Below, piece after piece: positions 35,191 to 45,135 of a stretch of 64,000 nt of DNA. Source of the DNA: Trinickia dabaoshanensis (GTDB taxonomy: Bacteria > Pseudomonadota > Gammaproteobacteria > Burkholderiales > Burkholderiaceae); assembly GCF_002879885.1 (NCBI RefSeq), contig NZ_PNYA01000019.1, positions 62,001 through 126,000 on the forward strand, given 5' to 3'. The notes under the pieces are model-generated. The model worked only from the letters and a program-made list of their open reading frames with translations, made no database searches and was not told where the DNA came from. Every line of letters starts with the position of its first letter. Position 1 is the stretch's first letter. The position numbers and the translations under genes are program-made.

Positions 35191-36399
35191 TTACGCGAGC
35201 GCGATGTGCAGCAGCCGCGCGCAATCGCGTGCGGCCGTGCGCGCTTCGTCGAGCGTGGCGGCGGTGAAGTTCACGTGCCCCATCTTACGTCCGGGCCGAG
35301 CCTCCTCCTTGCCGTACAGATGCAGCCGCGCGGCCGGCATCGCGGCCACTTCGTGCCACGGCGGCGTCACGGCCGTCGCGCTGGCCGCGCCCTTCGGGTC
35401 CACGGGGAACCAGACGTCGCCCAAGATGTTGAGCATGACGGCGGGCGAGTGCTGGCGCGTATCGCCGAGCGGCATGCCCGTCATCGCGCGCACCTGTTGC
35501 TCGAACTGGCTCGCCGCGCAAGCGTCGACCGTATAGTGGCCCGAGTTGTGCGGCCGCGGCGCCATTTCGTTCGCGACGAGCGAGCCGTCTTCGAGCACGA
35601 AAAATTCGACGCACAGCACGCCGACGTAGCCGAGTTTCTCGGCGATGCTGATCGCCGCCAACTGCGCCTGTTCGGCCAGGGCGGGCGATGCGTCGGGCGC
35701 CGGCACGACCGTCAGCGCGAGCACGCCGCCGCGATGCAGATTCTGCGCAAGCGGGTAGACCGCCGTCGCGCCGCTCGTGCCGCGCGCCACCAGCGCCGAC
35801 ACTTCGTATTTCAACGGCAGCCGCTTTTCCAGCACGCACGGCACACCGCCCAGCGCGCTATAGGCATCGCGCACTTCTTCCGCGCTCGCCACGCGAACCT
35901 GGCCCTTGCCGTCGTAACCGAGCCGCGCCGTCTTCAAGATACCGGGCAGCACTTGCGTGAGCCGCGCATCGTCCAACGCGGCGAGCGCATCGGACGACTC
36001 GATGACGACATGCGGCGCGACCGGTACGCCCGCCTCGGCGATAAAGCGCTTTTCGGCGATGCGGTCTTGCGCGATCGCCACGCAGCGCCCGGCCGGGCTC
36101 ACGAACGTGGAGCGCGCGAGAAAATCGAGGCTCTTGGCGGGCACGTTCTCGAACTCGGTCGAGACGGCCGCGCACAAGCGCGCGAGTTCGGTCAGCGCGG
36201 CTTCGTCGGTATAAGCCGCACGCAGATGGCGATCGGCCACGCTGCCGGCGGGGCTCGTTTCGTCGGGATCGAGCACCGCGACGCGATAGCCCATGGCCTG
36301 CGCCGCGAAGCAGAACATGCGGCCGAGCTGGCCGCCGCCAACCATCCCGAGCCAGGCGCCGGGCATGATCGGGGAAACGGGAGTGTTCTCTGGATTCAT
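35191..36399 (-). CDS. purK: N5-carboxyaminoimidazole ribonucleotide synthase
   Basis: ATP-grasp enzyme that carboxylates AIR to N5-CAIR in purine synthesis, working with PurE. The 402 residues contain the opening [29 protein letters not shown], the ATP-grasp core ([15 protein letters not shown]), and [24 protein letters not shown] near the active site, all PurK hallmarks. It lies 136 bases downstream of purE, across a tandem repeat at 36462-36513. Confidence 0.95.
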   Translation of the reverse strand: MNPENTPVSPIMPGAWLGMVGGGQLGRMFCFAAQAMGYRVAVLDPDETSPAGSVADRHLRAAYTDEAALTELARLCAAVSTEFENVPAKSLDFLARSTFVSPAGRCVAIAQDRIAEKRFIAEAGVPVAPHVVIESSDALAALDDARLTQVLPGILKTARLGYDGKGQVRVASAEEVRDAYSALGGVPCVLEKRLPLKYEVSALVARGTSGATAVYPLAQNLHRGGVLALTVVPAPDASPALAEQAQLAAISIAEKLGYVGVLCVEFFVLEDGSLVANEMAPRPHNSGHYTVDACAASQFEQQVRAMTGMPLGDTRQHSPAVMLNILGDVWFPVDPKGAASATAVTPPWHEVAAMPAARLHLYGKEEARPGRKMGHVNFTAATLDEARTAARDCARLLHIALA

Positions 36400-36461
36400 C
36401 TCAGTGGTCGGTCGCGCCCGCGGCGCATCGGTGAGCTACGGGACTGGAAGCAACGGTCGCG

Positions 36462-36513
36462 AAAACGGGACCTATAAAACGGGCCCATAAGCGGGGCCTG
36501 CAAGCGGGGCCGG
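36462..36513. repeat. Four degenerate tandem repeats between purE and purK
   Basis: Consecutive units AAAACGGGACCTAT, AAAACGGGCCCAT, AAGCGGGGCCTGC and AAGCGGGGCCGG lie end to end at 36462-36475, 36476-36488, 36489-36501 and 36502-36513, on a 13-14 base period. The last two share an identical AAGCGGGGCC. They lie upstream of purK in the transcribed direction. Function unknown. Confidence 0.55.
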
Positions 36514-36535
36514 ACAACGCGCCGGCCCCAAGCGC

Positions 36536-37057
36536 TCAAAGCGCGGGCAGCACCATCGCATGCGCCGCCTGATTTTGCCGGACGCGAAATGCCGCGAGCC
36601 GCTCGGCATACTCGGCGGACGTGCCCGAGAGCATCGCGACGGCAAAGAGCGCCGCATTCGCCGCGCCGGCCTCGCCGATCGCGAACGTCGCGACGGGCAC
36701 GCCCTTGGGCATCTGCACGATCGAATGCAGCGAATCGACGCCCTTTAGATACTTGCTGGCCACCGGCACGCCCAACACGGGCACGGTCGTCTTCGCGGCG
36801 AGCATGCCCGGCAGATGCGCCGCGCCGCCGGCACCGGCGATGATCGCGCGGATACCGCGCTCGCGCGCGGTCTCGGCATAGGTGAACATTTCGTCGGGCA
36901 TCCGATGCGCCGAGACGACTTTCGCCTCGTACGGCACGCCGAATTCTTGCAGCATCGCCACGGCGTGTTTCATCACATCCCAATCGGAGCTCGATCCCAT
37001 CAGCACGCCGACGAGCGGCGCGTCATGCGTATGAGCGGTCTGTACTAGTTCGGTCAT
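36536..37057 (-). CDS. purE: N5-CAIR mutase
   Basis: Class I mutase that converts N5-CAIR to CAIR, the next step after PurK. The 173 residues contain [18 protein letters not shown] (phosphate-binding SSSD), AHRMPDEMF with the catalytic His, and [13 protein letters not shown]. These are the conserved PurE motifs. The ATG at 37057 is used; the open frame continues 11 codons further upstream without homology. It lies 36 bases after purC and 136 before purK, so purC-purE-purK form one unit. Confidence 0.95.
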   Translation of the reverse strand: MTELVQTAHTHDAPLVGVLMGSSSDWDVMKHAVAMLQEFGVPYEAKVVSAHRMPDEMFTYAETARERGIRAIIAGAGGAAHLPGMLAAKTTVPVLGVPVASKYLKGVDSLHSIVQMPKGVPVATFAIGEAGAANAALFAVAMLSGTSAEYAERLAAFRVRQNQAAHAMVLPAL

Positions 37058-37093
37058 GATCCGACTCTTCCTCTTTCTCGATCGAATCAAGCC

Positions 37094-37984
37094 TTAGGCC
37101 AGCGTTTGGCCCGTCAGACGCTCGAGCGCTTCCTGGTACTTGCTGCTCGTCTTGGCGATCACGTCCTCGGGCAGCTTCGGCGCGGGCGCCGTCTTGCCCC
37201 AGTCTTGCGTTTCGAGCCAGTCGCGCACGAACTGCTTATCGAACGAAGGCGGGTTCGTGCCGACGCGATATTCGTCGGCGGGCCAGAACCGCGACGAATC
37301 GGCCGTCAGCGCTTCGTCCATCAGGAACAGCTTGCCGTGATCGTCGAGGCCGAATTCGAACTTCGTGTCGGCGATGATGATGCCGCGCGTGGCCGCGTAT
37401 TCGGACGCTTCCTTGTAGAGCTTGATCGAGATGTCGCGGATCGTCGCCGAGAGTTCCGTGCCGATGCGGCGCTCGCAGTCCTCGAACGTGATGTTTTCGT
37501 CGTGATGACCCATCTCGGCCTTGGCCGCCGGCGTGAAGATCGGCTCGGGCAGCTTCTCGGCGTTTTGCAGGCCCGGCGGCAGCGCGACGCCGCACACGGC
37601 GCCGCTTGCTTGATAGTCCTTCCAGCCGCTGCCGGCGAGGTAGCCGCGCACCACGGCTTCGACGAGAATCGGCTCCAGCCGCTTGACGACGACGGCACGT
37701 CCCTTCACCTGCTCCACTTCGTCGGGCGCGACGACCGTTTCGGGGTCGATGCCCGTCAAGTGGTTCGGGACGATGTGCTGGAGACGGTCGAACCAGAAGT
37801 TCGCCATCTGGTTCAGCACGCGGCCTTTGTTCGGAATCGGCTCGCCCATGATGACGTCGAACGCCGACAGACGATCGGTCGTGACGATCAGCAATTTGTC
37901 GTTGCCGACCGCATAGTTGTCGCGGACCTTACCGCGGCCAAGCAGCGGCAGCGAGCGGAGCGTGGATTCGTAGAGGGTAGACAT
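37094..37984 (-). CDS. purC: SAICAR synthase
   Basis: Joins CAIR and aspartate to SAICAR with ATP. The 296-residue protein opens with [29 protein letters not shown], the PurC ATP-binding signature. It also has [24 protein letters not shown] and [11 protein letters not shown]-type ([23 protein letters not shown]), the second PurC signature. Length is normal for the long betaproteobacterial form. It is the first gene of purC-purE-purK. Confidence 0.95.
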   Translation of the reverse strand: MSTLYESTLRSLPLLGRGKVRDNYAVGNDKLLIVTTDRLSAFDVIMGEPIPNKGRVLNQMANFWFDRLQHIVPNHLTGIDPETVVAPDEVEQVKGRAVVVKRLEPILVEAVVRGYLAGSGWKDYQASGAVCGVALPPGLQNAEKLPEPIFTPAAKAEMGHHDENITFEDCERRIGTELSATIRDISIKLYKEASEYAATRGIIIADTKFEFGLDDHGKLFLMDEALTADSSRFWPADEYRVGTNPPSFDKQFVRDWLETQDWGKTAPAPKLPEDVIAKTSSKYQEALERLTGQTLA

Positions 37985-38040
37985 CGTCGTGAGCCGTCAG
38001 TCAAAAGTGATGAACGAATGAAACACTACAAAAGACTACA

Positions 38041-38086
38041 AAACAACAAAAGGCAAACGCCGTTCCCATCGATTGATCGGAACGGC
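38041..38086 (-). terminator. Terminator after fba
   Basis: On the - strand GCCGTTCC (complement of 38079-38086) pairs with GGAACGGC (complement of 38059-38066) around a 12-base loop, followed by GTTTGCCTTTTGTTGTTTT. It is 52 bases after the fba stop codon. A second GC hairpin (38101-38108 with 38117-38124) lies just before it. Confidence 0.7.
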
Positions 38087-38138
38087 GATCGGTTCACGAC
38101 GGCCGCGCGGACCTCTGCGCGGCCTTGCCTGCGGCGGA

Positions 38139-39203
38139 TTAGCGAACGACTTGCGCCAGCTCGCCCGCCTTGTATTTTTCCGCCATCTTGTCGAGCGAGA
38201 CCGGCTTGATCTTGCCGGCTTGCCCTTCGCAGCCGAAGGCCAGATAGCGGTCCACACAGACCTTCTTCGCCGCTTCGCGCGCGGGCTTCAGGTAGTCGCG
38301 CGGATCGAACTTGCTCGGATTTTCGAACAAGTAGCGACGAATCGCGCCCGTGATCGCCAGACGCAGATCGGTGTCGATGTTCACCTTGCGCACGCCGTGC
38401 TTGATCCCTTCCTGAATTTCCTCGACCGGCACGCCGTACGTTTCCTTCATGTCGCCGCCGAACTCGCGGATTTCGGCCAGCAGTTCCTGCGGCACCGACG
38501 ACGAACCGTGCATCACGAGGTGCGTGTTCGGGATGCGCGCGTGGATCTCCTTGATCCGATCGATCGCGAGGATATCGCCCGTCGGCTTCTTCGTGAACTT
38601 GTAGGCGCCGTGCGAGGTGCCGATCGCGATCGCCAACGCGTCGCACTGCGTCTTCGCCACGAAGTCCGCGGCCTGCTCGACGTCGGTGAGCAGTTGCTCG
38701 CGCGTCATCGTGCCTTCGGCGCCGTGGCCGTCTTCCTTGTCGCCCTTCATCGTTTCGAGCGAACCCAGCACGCCCAGTTCCGCCTCGACCGTGACGCCGA
38801 TCGAGTGCGCCATCTCCACGACCTTGCGCGAGACGTCGACATTGTATTCGTACGATGCAACCGTCTTGCCGTCCGCTTGCAGCGAGCCGTCCATCATGAC
38901 GCTCGTGAAGCCGCTGCGCATCGCCGCCATGCAGACCGCCGGCGATTGCCCGTGATCCTGGTGCATGACGACCGGGATGTGCGGATACGACTCGATCGCC
39001 GCTTCGATCAAGTGGCGCAGGAACGGCTCGCCCGCGTACTTACGGGCACCGGCCGACGCTTGCATGATGACCGGCGCGCCGACCTGATCCGCCGCGGCCA
39101 TGATGGCTTGCACTTGCTCGAGGTTGTTCACGTTGAACGCCGGCAAGCCATAGCCGTGTTCGGCGGCATGGTCCAGCAGTTGACGCATTGATACGAGAGG
39201 CAT
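38139..39203 (-). CDS. fba: Class II fructose-bisphosphate aldolase
   Basis: Zn-dependent aldolase of glycolysis and gluconeogenesis (fructose-1,6-bisphosphate to DHAP and GAP). The 354-residue protein has [27 protein letters not shown], the HQDHG metal-site motif ([10 protein letters not shown]), and GSSSVP near the end of the domain. The class IIA/B form of 354 residues is what Burkholderiaceae carry, sometimes annotated as Calvin-cycle subtype. AGGAG precedes the ATG. Neighbours are pyk upstream and purC downstream. Confidence 0.95.
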   Translation of the reverse strand: MPLVSMRQLLDHAAEHGYGLPAFNVNNLEQVQAIMAAADQVGAPVIMQASAGARKYAGEPFLRHLIEAAIESYPHIPVVMHQDHGQSPAVCMAAMRSGFTSVMMDGSLQADGKTVASYEYNVDVSRKVVEMAHSIGVTVEAELGVLGSLETMKGDKEDGHGAEGTMTREQLLTDVEQAADFVAKTQCDALAIAIGTSHGAYKFTKKPTGDILAIDRIKEIHARIPNTHLVMHGSSSVPQELLAEIREFGGDMKETYGVPVEEIQEGIKHGVRKVNIDTDLRLAITGAIRRYLFENPSKFDPRDYLKPAREAAKKVCVDRYLAFGCEGQAGKIKPVSLDKMAEKYKAGELAQVVR

Positions 39204-39346
39204 GCTTGTACTCCTAGGATTGAAATCTGGGTGCTCGGTCGGCACGTTTTTTTGTGCGAATACGCGATTTTATCGCGAAGCGAGGGCTCGACCGGCACTT
39301 TGGGGCGCCGGGAACTCCCCGCGAAGCGCCAAACATACGGCGCTGA

Positions 39347-39367
39347 GCGCCGGCTCGTGGCCGGCGC
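39347..39367 (-). terminator. Possible weak terminator between pyk and fba
   Basis: GCGCCGG (39347-39353) pairs with CCGGCGC (39361-39367) around a 7-base loop, 28 bases after the pyk stop. No clean T run follows on the - strand, so it may only pause transcription between pyk and fba. Confidence 0.35.
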
Positions 39368-39394
39368 ACCGCTTTCAATGTCCTAAGCCCGCGA

Positions 39395-40831
39395 TCAATA
39401 CGGGTCGCCGACGCGCACGATCTTCAGCGTATTGGTCCCGCCCGCCTGGCCCATCGGCTCGCCCACGGTCAGTACGACCATGTCGCCGCGCGAGGCGAAG
39501 CCCTTCGAGACGACCACCTCGACCGCTTGTTTGAGTGCCTGATCGCGATCGCTGTTCGGTTCCACCGAGAGCGGCGTCACGTTGCGGAACAGCGCCATCC
39601 CCCGCTCGCTCGTCACGCGCGAGGTCAGCGCGAAGATCGGCACGTGCGACCAGTGGCGCGACAGCCACAGCGCGGTTGCGCCCGATTCGGTCAGCGCCAC
39701 GATCGCCTTCGCGCCGAGGTGGTAGGCCGTAAACAGCGCGCCCATGGCGATCGATTGGTCGATGCGCGTGAACGTGCGGTCGAGAAAGTCCTTGTCGAGT
39801 TCGACGTGTTCGGATTTTTCCGCTTCGATACAGATCGCGGCCATCGCCTCGATCGTCTGCACCGGGTACTTGCCCGCGGCCGTCTCCGCCGACAGCATGA
39901 CCGCGTCGGTGCCGTCGAGCACCGCGTTGGCGACGTCGGACACCTCGGCGCGCGTGGGCACCGGCGCGTGGATCATCGACTCCATCATCTGCGTGGCCGT
40001 GATGACGAGCTTGTTCGACTCGCGCGCCATGCGGATCATCCGCTTTTGCAGCGCCGGCACGGCCGCGTTACCGACTTCGACGGCCAAATCGCCGCGCGCG
40101 ACCATGATGCCGTCGGATGCGTCGAGAATGCCTTGCAGCGCCGGGATCGCCTCGGCCCGCTCGATCTTGGCGATCATCTTCGGCTTGTTGCCGTACGGCA
40201 TGCCGGCGATGTTCGCCAGTTGGCGCGCCATCTCCATGTCCGTGGCGTTCTTCGGGAACGACACCGCGATGTAATCGACCCCGAGCGACATCGCCGTGCG
40301 GATGTCTTCCATATCCTTGGCCGTCAACGCCGGCGCGGTCAGGCCGCCGCCTTGGCGATTGATGCCCTTGTTGTTCGAGAGCTCGCCGCCCACTTTGACG
40401 ATCGTATGGATTTCCTCGCCGATGACGCGCGACACGGTCAGCACGATGAGCCCGTCGTTGAGCAGCAGCACGTCGCCCGGCTTCAGGTCGCGCGGCAGAT
40501 CGCGGTAATCGAGGCCGACGCGCTCGTCGTTACCGATCTCGCAGGTGGCGTCCAAAATGAACGGCTGGCCCGGCTCGAGGAACGTCTTGCCCTTCTCGAA
40601 TTTGCCGACGCGAATCTTCGGCCCTTGCAGGTCGGCCATGATGGCGACCTCTCGCCCCATCTGGCGCGCCGCCTCGCGCACGTGCTCGGCGCGCTGGCGG
40701 TGATCGTCGGCCGTGCCGTGCGAGAAATTCAGGCGTACAACGTCGAGCCCCGCTTGCATCATCTGCAAAAGGATCTCGGGCGAACTCGATGCCGGTCCGA
40801 TCGTGGCGACAATCTTGGTGGCGCGATGCAT
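39395..40831 (-). CDS. pyk: Pyruvate kinase
   Basis: Converts phosphoenolpyruvate and ADP to pyruvate and ATP. The 478 residues open with MHRATKIVATIGPASSSPE. Other marks are GLDVVRLNFSHG (K+ and substrate site), IMADLQGPKIRVG, the PK signature IAKIERAEAI, and the C-terminal ALTESGATALWLSRHW domain. GAGGAG lies 6 bases before the ATG at 40831, the expected start. The frame stays open and GC3-biased for 105 codons upstream, a possible extension (see 40832-41146). Transcribed after pgk. Confidence 0.94.
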   Translation of the reverse strand: MHRATKIVATIGPASSSPEILLQMMQAGLDVVRLNFSHGTADDHRQRAEHVREAARQMGREVAIMADLQGPKIRVGKFEKGKTFLEPGQPFILDATCEIGNDERVGLDYRDLPRDLKPGDVLLLNDGLIVLTVSRVIGEEIHTIVKVGGELSNNKGINRQGGGLTAPALTAKDMEDIRTAMSLGVDYIAVSFPKNATDMEMARQLANIAGMPYGNKPKMIAKIERAEAIPALQGILDASDGIMVARGDLAVEVGNAAVPALQKRMIRMARESNKLVITATQMMESMIHAPVPTRAEVSDVANAVLDGTDAVMLSAETAAGKYPVQTIEAMAAICIEAEKSEHVELDKDFLDRTFTRIDQSIAMGALFTAYHLGAKAIVALTESGATALWLSRHWSHVPIFALTSRVTSERGMALFRNVTPLSVEPNSDRDQALKQAVEVVVSKGFASRGDMVVLTVGEPMGQAGGTNTLKIVRVGDPY

Positions 40832-41146
40832 GTATCTCCTCGTCTGAGTGGTGTCGCTGGTAAACGGGCTGCGAGATGATGCGTCGGGCGCCTGGGGCAA
40901 AGCGCTCGTACTGGGGCTGGGTTGCGCGCCGGATCGGGCCGGCGTCGCTTTGACTTCGTCTTTGACGGGTACCGCGGCGGCGGGCACCGCGACGGGTTCG
41001 ACAGGCTGGACGGGCTGATCCGCCTGCGCTCGTTGTTGCGGGTTTGCGGACGCGTCCGCGGTTTCAACGGCCGGGGCGCGGCGCGACGATCGGGCCGGCC
41101 GGGCCGGACTCTTGGCCGATTTCGGAGCGCGCGCGCCCATGATCAA
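40832..41146 (-). other. In-frame Ala/Pro-rich open reading frame between pgk and pyk
   Basis: No stop codon interrupts the pyk frame between its ATG and the pgk stop (41143-41145). A TTG at 41146 and an ATG at 41140 overlap or follow that stop immediately, so translational coupling is possible. The 105 codons are strongly GC-ending in the first two thirds and encode Ala, Pro, Arg and Ser-rich low-complexity sequence (AKSPARPARSS, VQPVEPVAVPAAAVP). This could be an N-terminal extension of pyruvate kinase, a separate product, or open chance sequence in a GC-rich genome. The strong GAGGAG before the normal pyk start favours the last two. Confidence 0.35.
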
Positions 41147-42336
41147 GCCCGCGACTCGAGCACTTCGACGGCGGGCAGCTTCTTGCCTTCGAGGAACTCG
41201 AGGAAGGCGCCGCCGCCCGTCGAAATATAGCTGACCTTATCGTGGATGCCGTACTTGGCGATCGCCGCGAGCGTATCGCCGCCGCCTGCGATCGAGAACG
41301 CGGGCGACTTCGCGATCGCCTCGGCAAGCGTCTTGGTCCCGTTGCCGAATTGATCGAACTCGAACACGCCGACCGGCCCGTTCCAGACGATCGTGCCGGC
41401 GCTCGAAAGCTGCGTGGCGAGCGCCTTGGCCGTTTGCGGGCCGATGTCGAGGATCATGTCGTCGGCTTCGATGTCGGCGACGTTTTTCGTCACGGCCTGC
41501 GCCGTGGCCGAGAACTCCTTGGCGACGACAACGTCGGTCGGGATCGGCACCGAGGCGCCGCGCGCGCGGGCCCCGTCGATGATGGCCTTCGCTTCGTTCA
41601 CGAGATCGGCCTCGGCCAGCGATTTGCCGATTTTCAGGCCGGCCGCGAGCATGAACGTATTGGCGATGCCGCCGCCGACGATCAGTTGATCGACCTTTTC
41701 GGCCAGCGACTTCAGGATCGTGAGCTTGGTCGAGACCTTCGAGCCGGCGACGATCGCCACGAGCGGGCGCTTCGGATTGCCGAGCGCCTTGCCGAGCGCA
41801 TCGAGTTCGGCTGCGAGCAGCGGACCCGCGCAGGCGATCTTGGCGTACTTGGCGATGCCGTGGGTCGTGGCTTCGGCGCGGTGCGCCGTGCCGAACGCGT
41901 CGTTCACGTAGACGTCGCACAACTGCGCCATCTTTTGCGCGAGCTCGTCGCTGTTCTTTTTCTCGCCCTTGTTGACGCGGCAGTTCTCGAGCAGGACGAC
42001 CTGCCCGGGCTCGACGTTCACGCCGTTTTCGACCCAGCCCGCAACGAGCGGCACGTCGCGGCCGAGCAACTCGGCCAGGCGCCGGGCAACGGGAGCGAGC
42101 GAATCCTCGGGCTTGAACTCGCCTTCGGTGGGGCGTCCGAGGTGCGACGTCACCATGACGGCGGCGCCGGCGGCCAGCGCGGCCTCGATGGCCGGCACCG
42201 ACGCGCGCACGCGCGTGTCTTCGGTGATGTTGCCTTGCTCGTCCTGCGGCACGTTGAGATCGGCGCGGATGAAGACGCGCTTGCCGGATAGCAAGCCCTT
42301 TGCGATCAGATCGGAGAGACGCAGTACTTGGCTCAT
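41143..42336 (-). CDS. pgk: Phosphoglycerate kinase
   Basis: Interconverts 1,3-bisphosphoglycerate and 3-phosphoglycerate with ADP/ATP. The 397 residues include [20 protein letters not shown] (the N-terminal signature), [13 protein letters not shown], and in the C-terminal half the nucleotide-binding [26 protein letters not shown] and AGGGDTLAA. These are complete PGK motifs. It is the first gene of pgk-pyk-fba on the - strand and diverges from ilvE. Confidence 0.95.
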   Translation of the reverse strand: MSQVLRLSDLIAKGLLSGKRVFIRADLNVPQDEQGNITEDTRVRASVPAIEAALAAGAAVMVTSHLGRPTEGEFKPEDSLAPVARRLAELLGRDVPLVAGWVENGVNVEPGQVVLLENCRVNKGEKKNSDELAQKMAQLCDVYVNDAFGTAHRAEATTHGIAKYAKIACAGPLLAAELDALGKALGNPKRPLVAIVAGSKVSTKLTILKSLAEKVDQLIVGGGIANTFMLAAGLKIGKSLAEADLVNEAKAIIDGARARGASVPIPTDVVVAKEFSATAQAVTKNVADIEADDMILDIGPQTAKALATQLSSAGTIVWNGPVGVFEFDQFGNGTKTLAEAIAKSPAFSIAGGGDTLAAIAKYGIHDKVSYISTGGGAFLEFLEGKKLPAVEVLESRA

Positions 42337-42595
42337 GGGAATGTACGCATGCAGGTTGATTGGCGGGCGAGTGCACCCTTGGGCGAACGGGCCGAAGGTC
42401 GGCTCGCAGCTGGGCGGCAGTCGTGCATTTTAGCCGATCGTCCCGCCCGACAAGCCGATCTTGGGACGAATGTCGCGTATTCGGGGAACGCATGTCGTAA
42501 AACGGTGAATTCCGCGCCTGCCCGAGACGGGGGCAAAAGACGCTAAAATGGCGAACTCACCGGGGCAGACCCGACCGCATCACTAGGAGGTTCCT

Positions 42596-43519
42596 ATGTC
42601 AATGGCCGATCGTGACGGCAAGATCTGGATGGACGGCAAGCTGATCGACTGGCGCGACGCGAAAATCCACGTTCTTACGCATACGTTGCACTATGGCATG
42701 GGCGTATTCGAGGGCGTGCGCGCGTACAAGACCGTCGACGGCGCCACCGCGATCTTTCGTCTGAAGGAACATACGAAGCGCCTGCTCAATTCGGCGAAGA
42801 TCTTCCAAATGGACGTCCCGTTCGACCACGAGACGCTCGCGGCCGCCCAGTGCGAGGTCGTGCGCGAGAACAAGCTCGAGACGGCCTATCTGCGCCCGAT
42901 CATCTGGGTCGGCTCGGAAAAGCTCGGCGTGTCGGCGCGCGGCAACACGATCCACGTGGCGATCGCGGCCTGGCCGTGGGGGGCCTATCTCGGCGAGGAA
43001 GGGATCACGCAGGGTATCCGCGTGAAGACGTCGTCGTTCACGCGCCATCATGTGAACGTTTCCATGGTGCGCGCCAAGGCATCGGGCTGGTACGTCAACT
43101 CGATCCTCGCGAACCAGGAAGCCACGGCCGACGGCTACGACGAAGCGCTGCTGCTCGACGTCGACGGCTACGTCTCCGAAGGCTCGGGGGAGAATTTCTT
43201 CCTCGTGAACAACGGTAAGCTCTACACCCCCGATCTGGCTTCGTGCCTGGACGGCATCACGCGCGACACGGTCATCACGCTCGCCCGCGACGCCGGCATC
43301 GAAGTGATCGAAAAGCGAATCACGCGCGACGAGGTCTACACGGCCGACGAAGCGTTCTTCACGGGCACCGCCGCCGAAGTCACGCCGATCCGCGAGCTCG
43401 ACAACCGCACGATCGGCACGGGCTCGCGGGGCCCCATCACCGAAAAACTGCAATCGGCGTTCTTCGACGTCATCGCGGGCAAGAACGCGAAGTACCCGCA
43501 CTGGCTCACGAAGATCTGA
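42596..43519 (+). CDS. ilvE: Branched-chain amino-acid aminotransferase
   Basis: PLP enzyme of class IV that makes Leu, Ile and Val from their 2-oxo acids. The 307-residue protein has HTLHYGMGVFEGVRAY at the start, catalytic Lys in MVRAKASGWYVNSILA (the Lys is in the RAKASG/NSILA region typical of IlvE), and GSGENFFLVN, then EVTPIRELD. AGGAGG at 42585-42590 lies 5 bases before the ATG. Followed by a 64-residue zinc-binding protein 53 bases downstream, as in other Burkholderiaceae. Confidence 0.94.
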   Translation: MSMADRDGKIWMDGKLIDWRDAKIHVLTHTLHYGMGVFEGVRAYKTVDGATAIFRLKEHTKRLLNSAKIFQMDVPFDHETLAAAQCEVVRENKLETAYLRPIIWVGSEKLGVSARGNTIHVAIAAWPWGAYLGEEGITQGIRVKTSSFTRHHVNVSMVRAKASGWYVNSILANQEATADGYDEALLLDVDGYVSEGSGENFFLVNNGKLYTPDLASCLDGITRDTVITLARDAGIEVIEKRITRDEVYTADEAFFTGTAAEVTPIRELDNRTIGTGSRGPITEKLQSAFFDVIAGKNAKYPHWLTKI

Positions 43520-43572
43520 AAGAGCCGATCCGAACACTGCACGCCACACCGCCAATAACGAGAATCCGTCCC

Positions 43573-43767
43573 ATGAGCGAAACGAAGGAAATGCCGCTGG
43601 TCGAACTGTCGGCTAAAGATTTGCCCGCTTATTGCCCGAATCCGTCGATGCCGCGTTGGAGCGCGCATCCGCGCGTGTTCATCGACGTCACGCACGGCGA
43701 AGCCCGCTGCCCGTATTGCGGCACGCGCTACAAGCTGCGCGACGGCGAGATCGTCAAGCACCACTGA
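43573..43767 (+). CDS. zf-CHCC zinc-finger domain protein
   Basis: A 64-residue protein with Cys and His arranged as YCPNP...WSAHPRVF...ARCPYCGTRY, the CHCC zinc-ribbon-like pattern also found in the mitochondrial complex I subunit NDUFS6. The function in bacteria is unknown. ATG at 43573 is the first that begins the conserved sequence; the frame is open to 43243 only because it shadows ilvE. It lies between ilvE and waaF. Confidence 0.88.
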   Translation: MSETKEMPLVELSAKDLPAYCPNPSMPRWSAHPRVFIDVTHGEARCPYCGTRYKLRDGEIVKHH

Positions 43768-43883
43768 TTCCCGCGGCGCCGCCCGCTCCTTAGCGGCGGC
43801 AAGCGCTCGCCTCGAAAAAGGGCCGTACCGCCGAAGTACGCGGTGCCGCGGCCGGGGCGGGCGGCGCTCATCGCTCAATTACC

Positions 43884-43912
43884 GAACGCGGCGCGCATTG
43901 CGCGCCGCGTTC
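43884..43912. repeat. Perfect 13-bp inverted repeat just upstream of waaF
   Basis: GAACGCGGCGCGC (43884-43896) pairs perfectly with GCGCGCCGCGTTC (43900-43912) around a 3-base ATT loop, ending 26 bases before the waaF ATG. No T tract follows on either side. It could be a leftover terminator, an mRNA 5' structure or a protein site; the sequence does not decide. Confidence 0.5.
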
Positions 43913-43938
43913 CGCTTATCTATCGGATATCCACACTG

Positions 43939-44973
43939 ATGCGTCGCGCGTTGGTTATCGCACCGAATTGGATCGGTGACGCATTGATGGCGCAGCCGCT
44001 GTTCACGCTGCTCAAGCAACTTCATCCGCGTCTCGTCATCGACGCGGTCGCGCCCACCTGGGTGGCACCGGTGCTCGAGCGGATGCCGGAAATCGGCGAG
44101 GTGCATGCCACCGACCTCGCTCACGGCAAGCTCCAGCTTCTGAAGCGCTGGCAGCTCGCGCTCGATCTGCGCGAGAACGATTACGACGCCGCGTATGTGT
44201 TGCCGAATTCGTTCAAATCGGCCTTGATTCCTTGGCTGGCGGGCATTCGCCTGCGCATCGGCTACACCGGCGAAGGCCGGGTGGGCCTGCTGAACGTGCG
44301 GCACGCGAATCCGGGCAAAGGCGAGCGCGCGCCGATGGCGCCGCACTATGCCGCCCTCGCCTACGCGCCGGGCGCCGAGGTACCCGATCTCGAAGCGCGC
44401 TTGCGCATGCCGCATTTGGAGGCCGATCCGAACGAATCGGTGCGTGTGTCCGCGCGTTTTCACCTCGATACGCGCGTGCCGCTGCTCGTGTTCTGCCCGG
44501 GTGCCGAGTACGGCAGCGCGAAGCGTTGGCCCGCCGAGCACTTTGCCGCGCTCGCAAAAATGGTCGGCCAGTCGTTCCCGTACACGCAGATCGTCGCGCT
44601 CGGCTCGAACAAGGACGCACCGCTCGCGGCGGCCATCGCGGCCCAGGCTCCGAACGTGCGCAACCTGTGCGGACAGACCTCGCTCGGCGAAGCGTGCGCG
44701 CTGATCGCGCGAGCCGGCGCCGTGGTGAGCAACGATTCCGGCCTCATGCACGTCGCGGCGGCGCTGCGCCGGCCGCTGGTCGCGATCTACGGATCGAGCG
44801 ATCCGCGCCACACCCCGCCTTTGTCCGACTTCGCGAAGGTACAATGGCTGCATCTCGAGTGCAGCCCTTGCTTTGCCCGCGAGTGTCCGCTCGGCCATTT
44901 GCGCTGCTTGCGCGAGTTGTCCGCCGAGCAAGTGTTCGCCGATTTGCGTGCCATGTTGCTCGGCGAGCGCTGA
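43939..44973 (+). CDS. waaF: ADP-heptose:LPS heptosyltransferase II
   Basis: Adds the second heptose to the lipopolysaccharide inner core, from ADP-L-glycero-beta-D-manno-heptose, at the cytoplasmic face of the inner membrane. The 344-residue GT9-family enzyme has MRRALVIAPNWIGDALMAQPLF (the WaaF N-terminal donor/acceptor motif), FCPGAEYGSAKRWP, and the GT9 tail VVSNDSGLMHVAAAL, GSSDPRHTPP. The ATG at 43939 is where family homology begins. A strong hairpin lies just upstream (43884-43912). Confidence 0.94.
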   Translation: MRRALVIAPNWIGDALMAQPLFTLLKQLHPRLVIDAVAPTWVAPVLERMPEIGEVHATDLAHGKLQLLKRWQLALDLRENDYDAAYVLPNSFKSALIPWLAGIRLRIGYTGEGRVGLLNVRHANPGKGERAPMAPHYAALAYAPGAEVPDLEARLRMPHLEADPNESVRVSARFHLDTRVPLLVFCPGAEYGSAKRWPAEHFAALAKMVGQSFPYTQIVALGSNKDAPLAAAIAAQAPNVRNLCGQTSLGEACALIARAGAVVSNDSGLMHVAAALRRPLVAIYGSSDPRHTPPLSDFAKVQWLHLECSPCFARECPLGHLRCLRELSAEQVFADLRAMLLGER

Positions 44974-45135
44974 CGCACGGAAGGCCTGGCGGCTTTATGC
45001 GTTCATTGACGCGTGGGCGCCGCACGTCGAGCCCGAACGACCGTATTGCCGAGCGCGCCTCGCGTTTTTTGCCGCGGGCGTGACGAGTTAGCCTGACGGC
45101 GCGTTTTTGCGCGATATCTACGAGCCCAGAGAGCC

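Noticed and set aside
39527-40879. 450-codon + strand open frame
   Set aside because: Antisense to pyk, and composition is typical of shadow frames.
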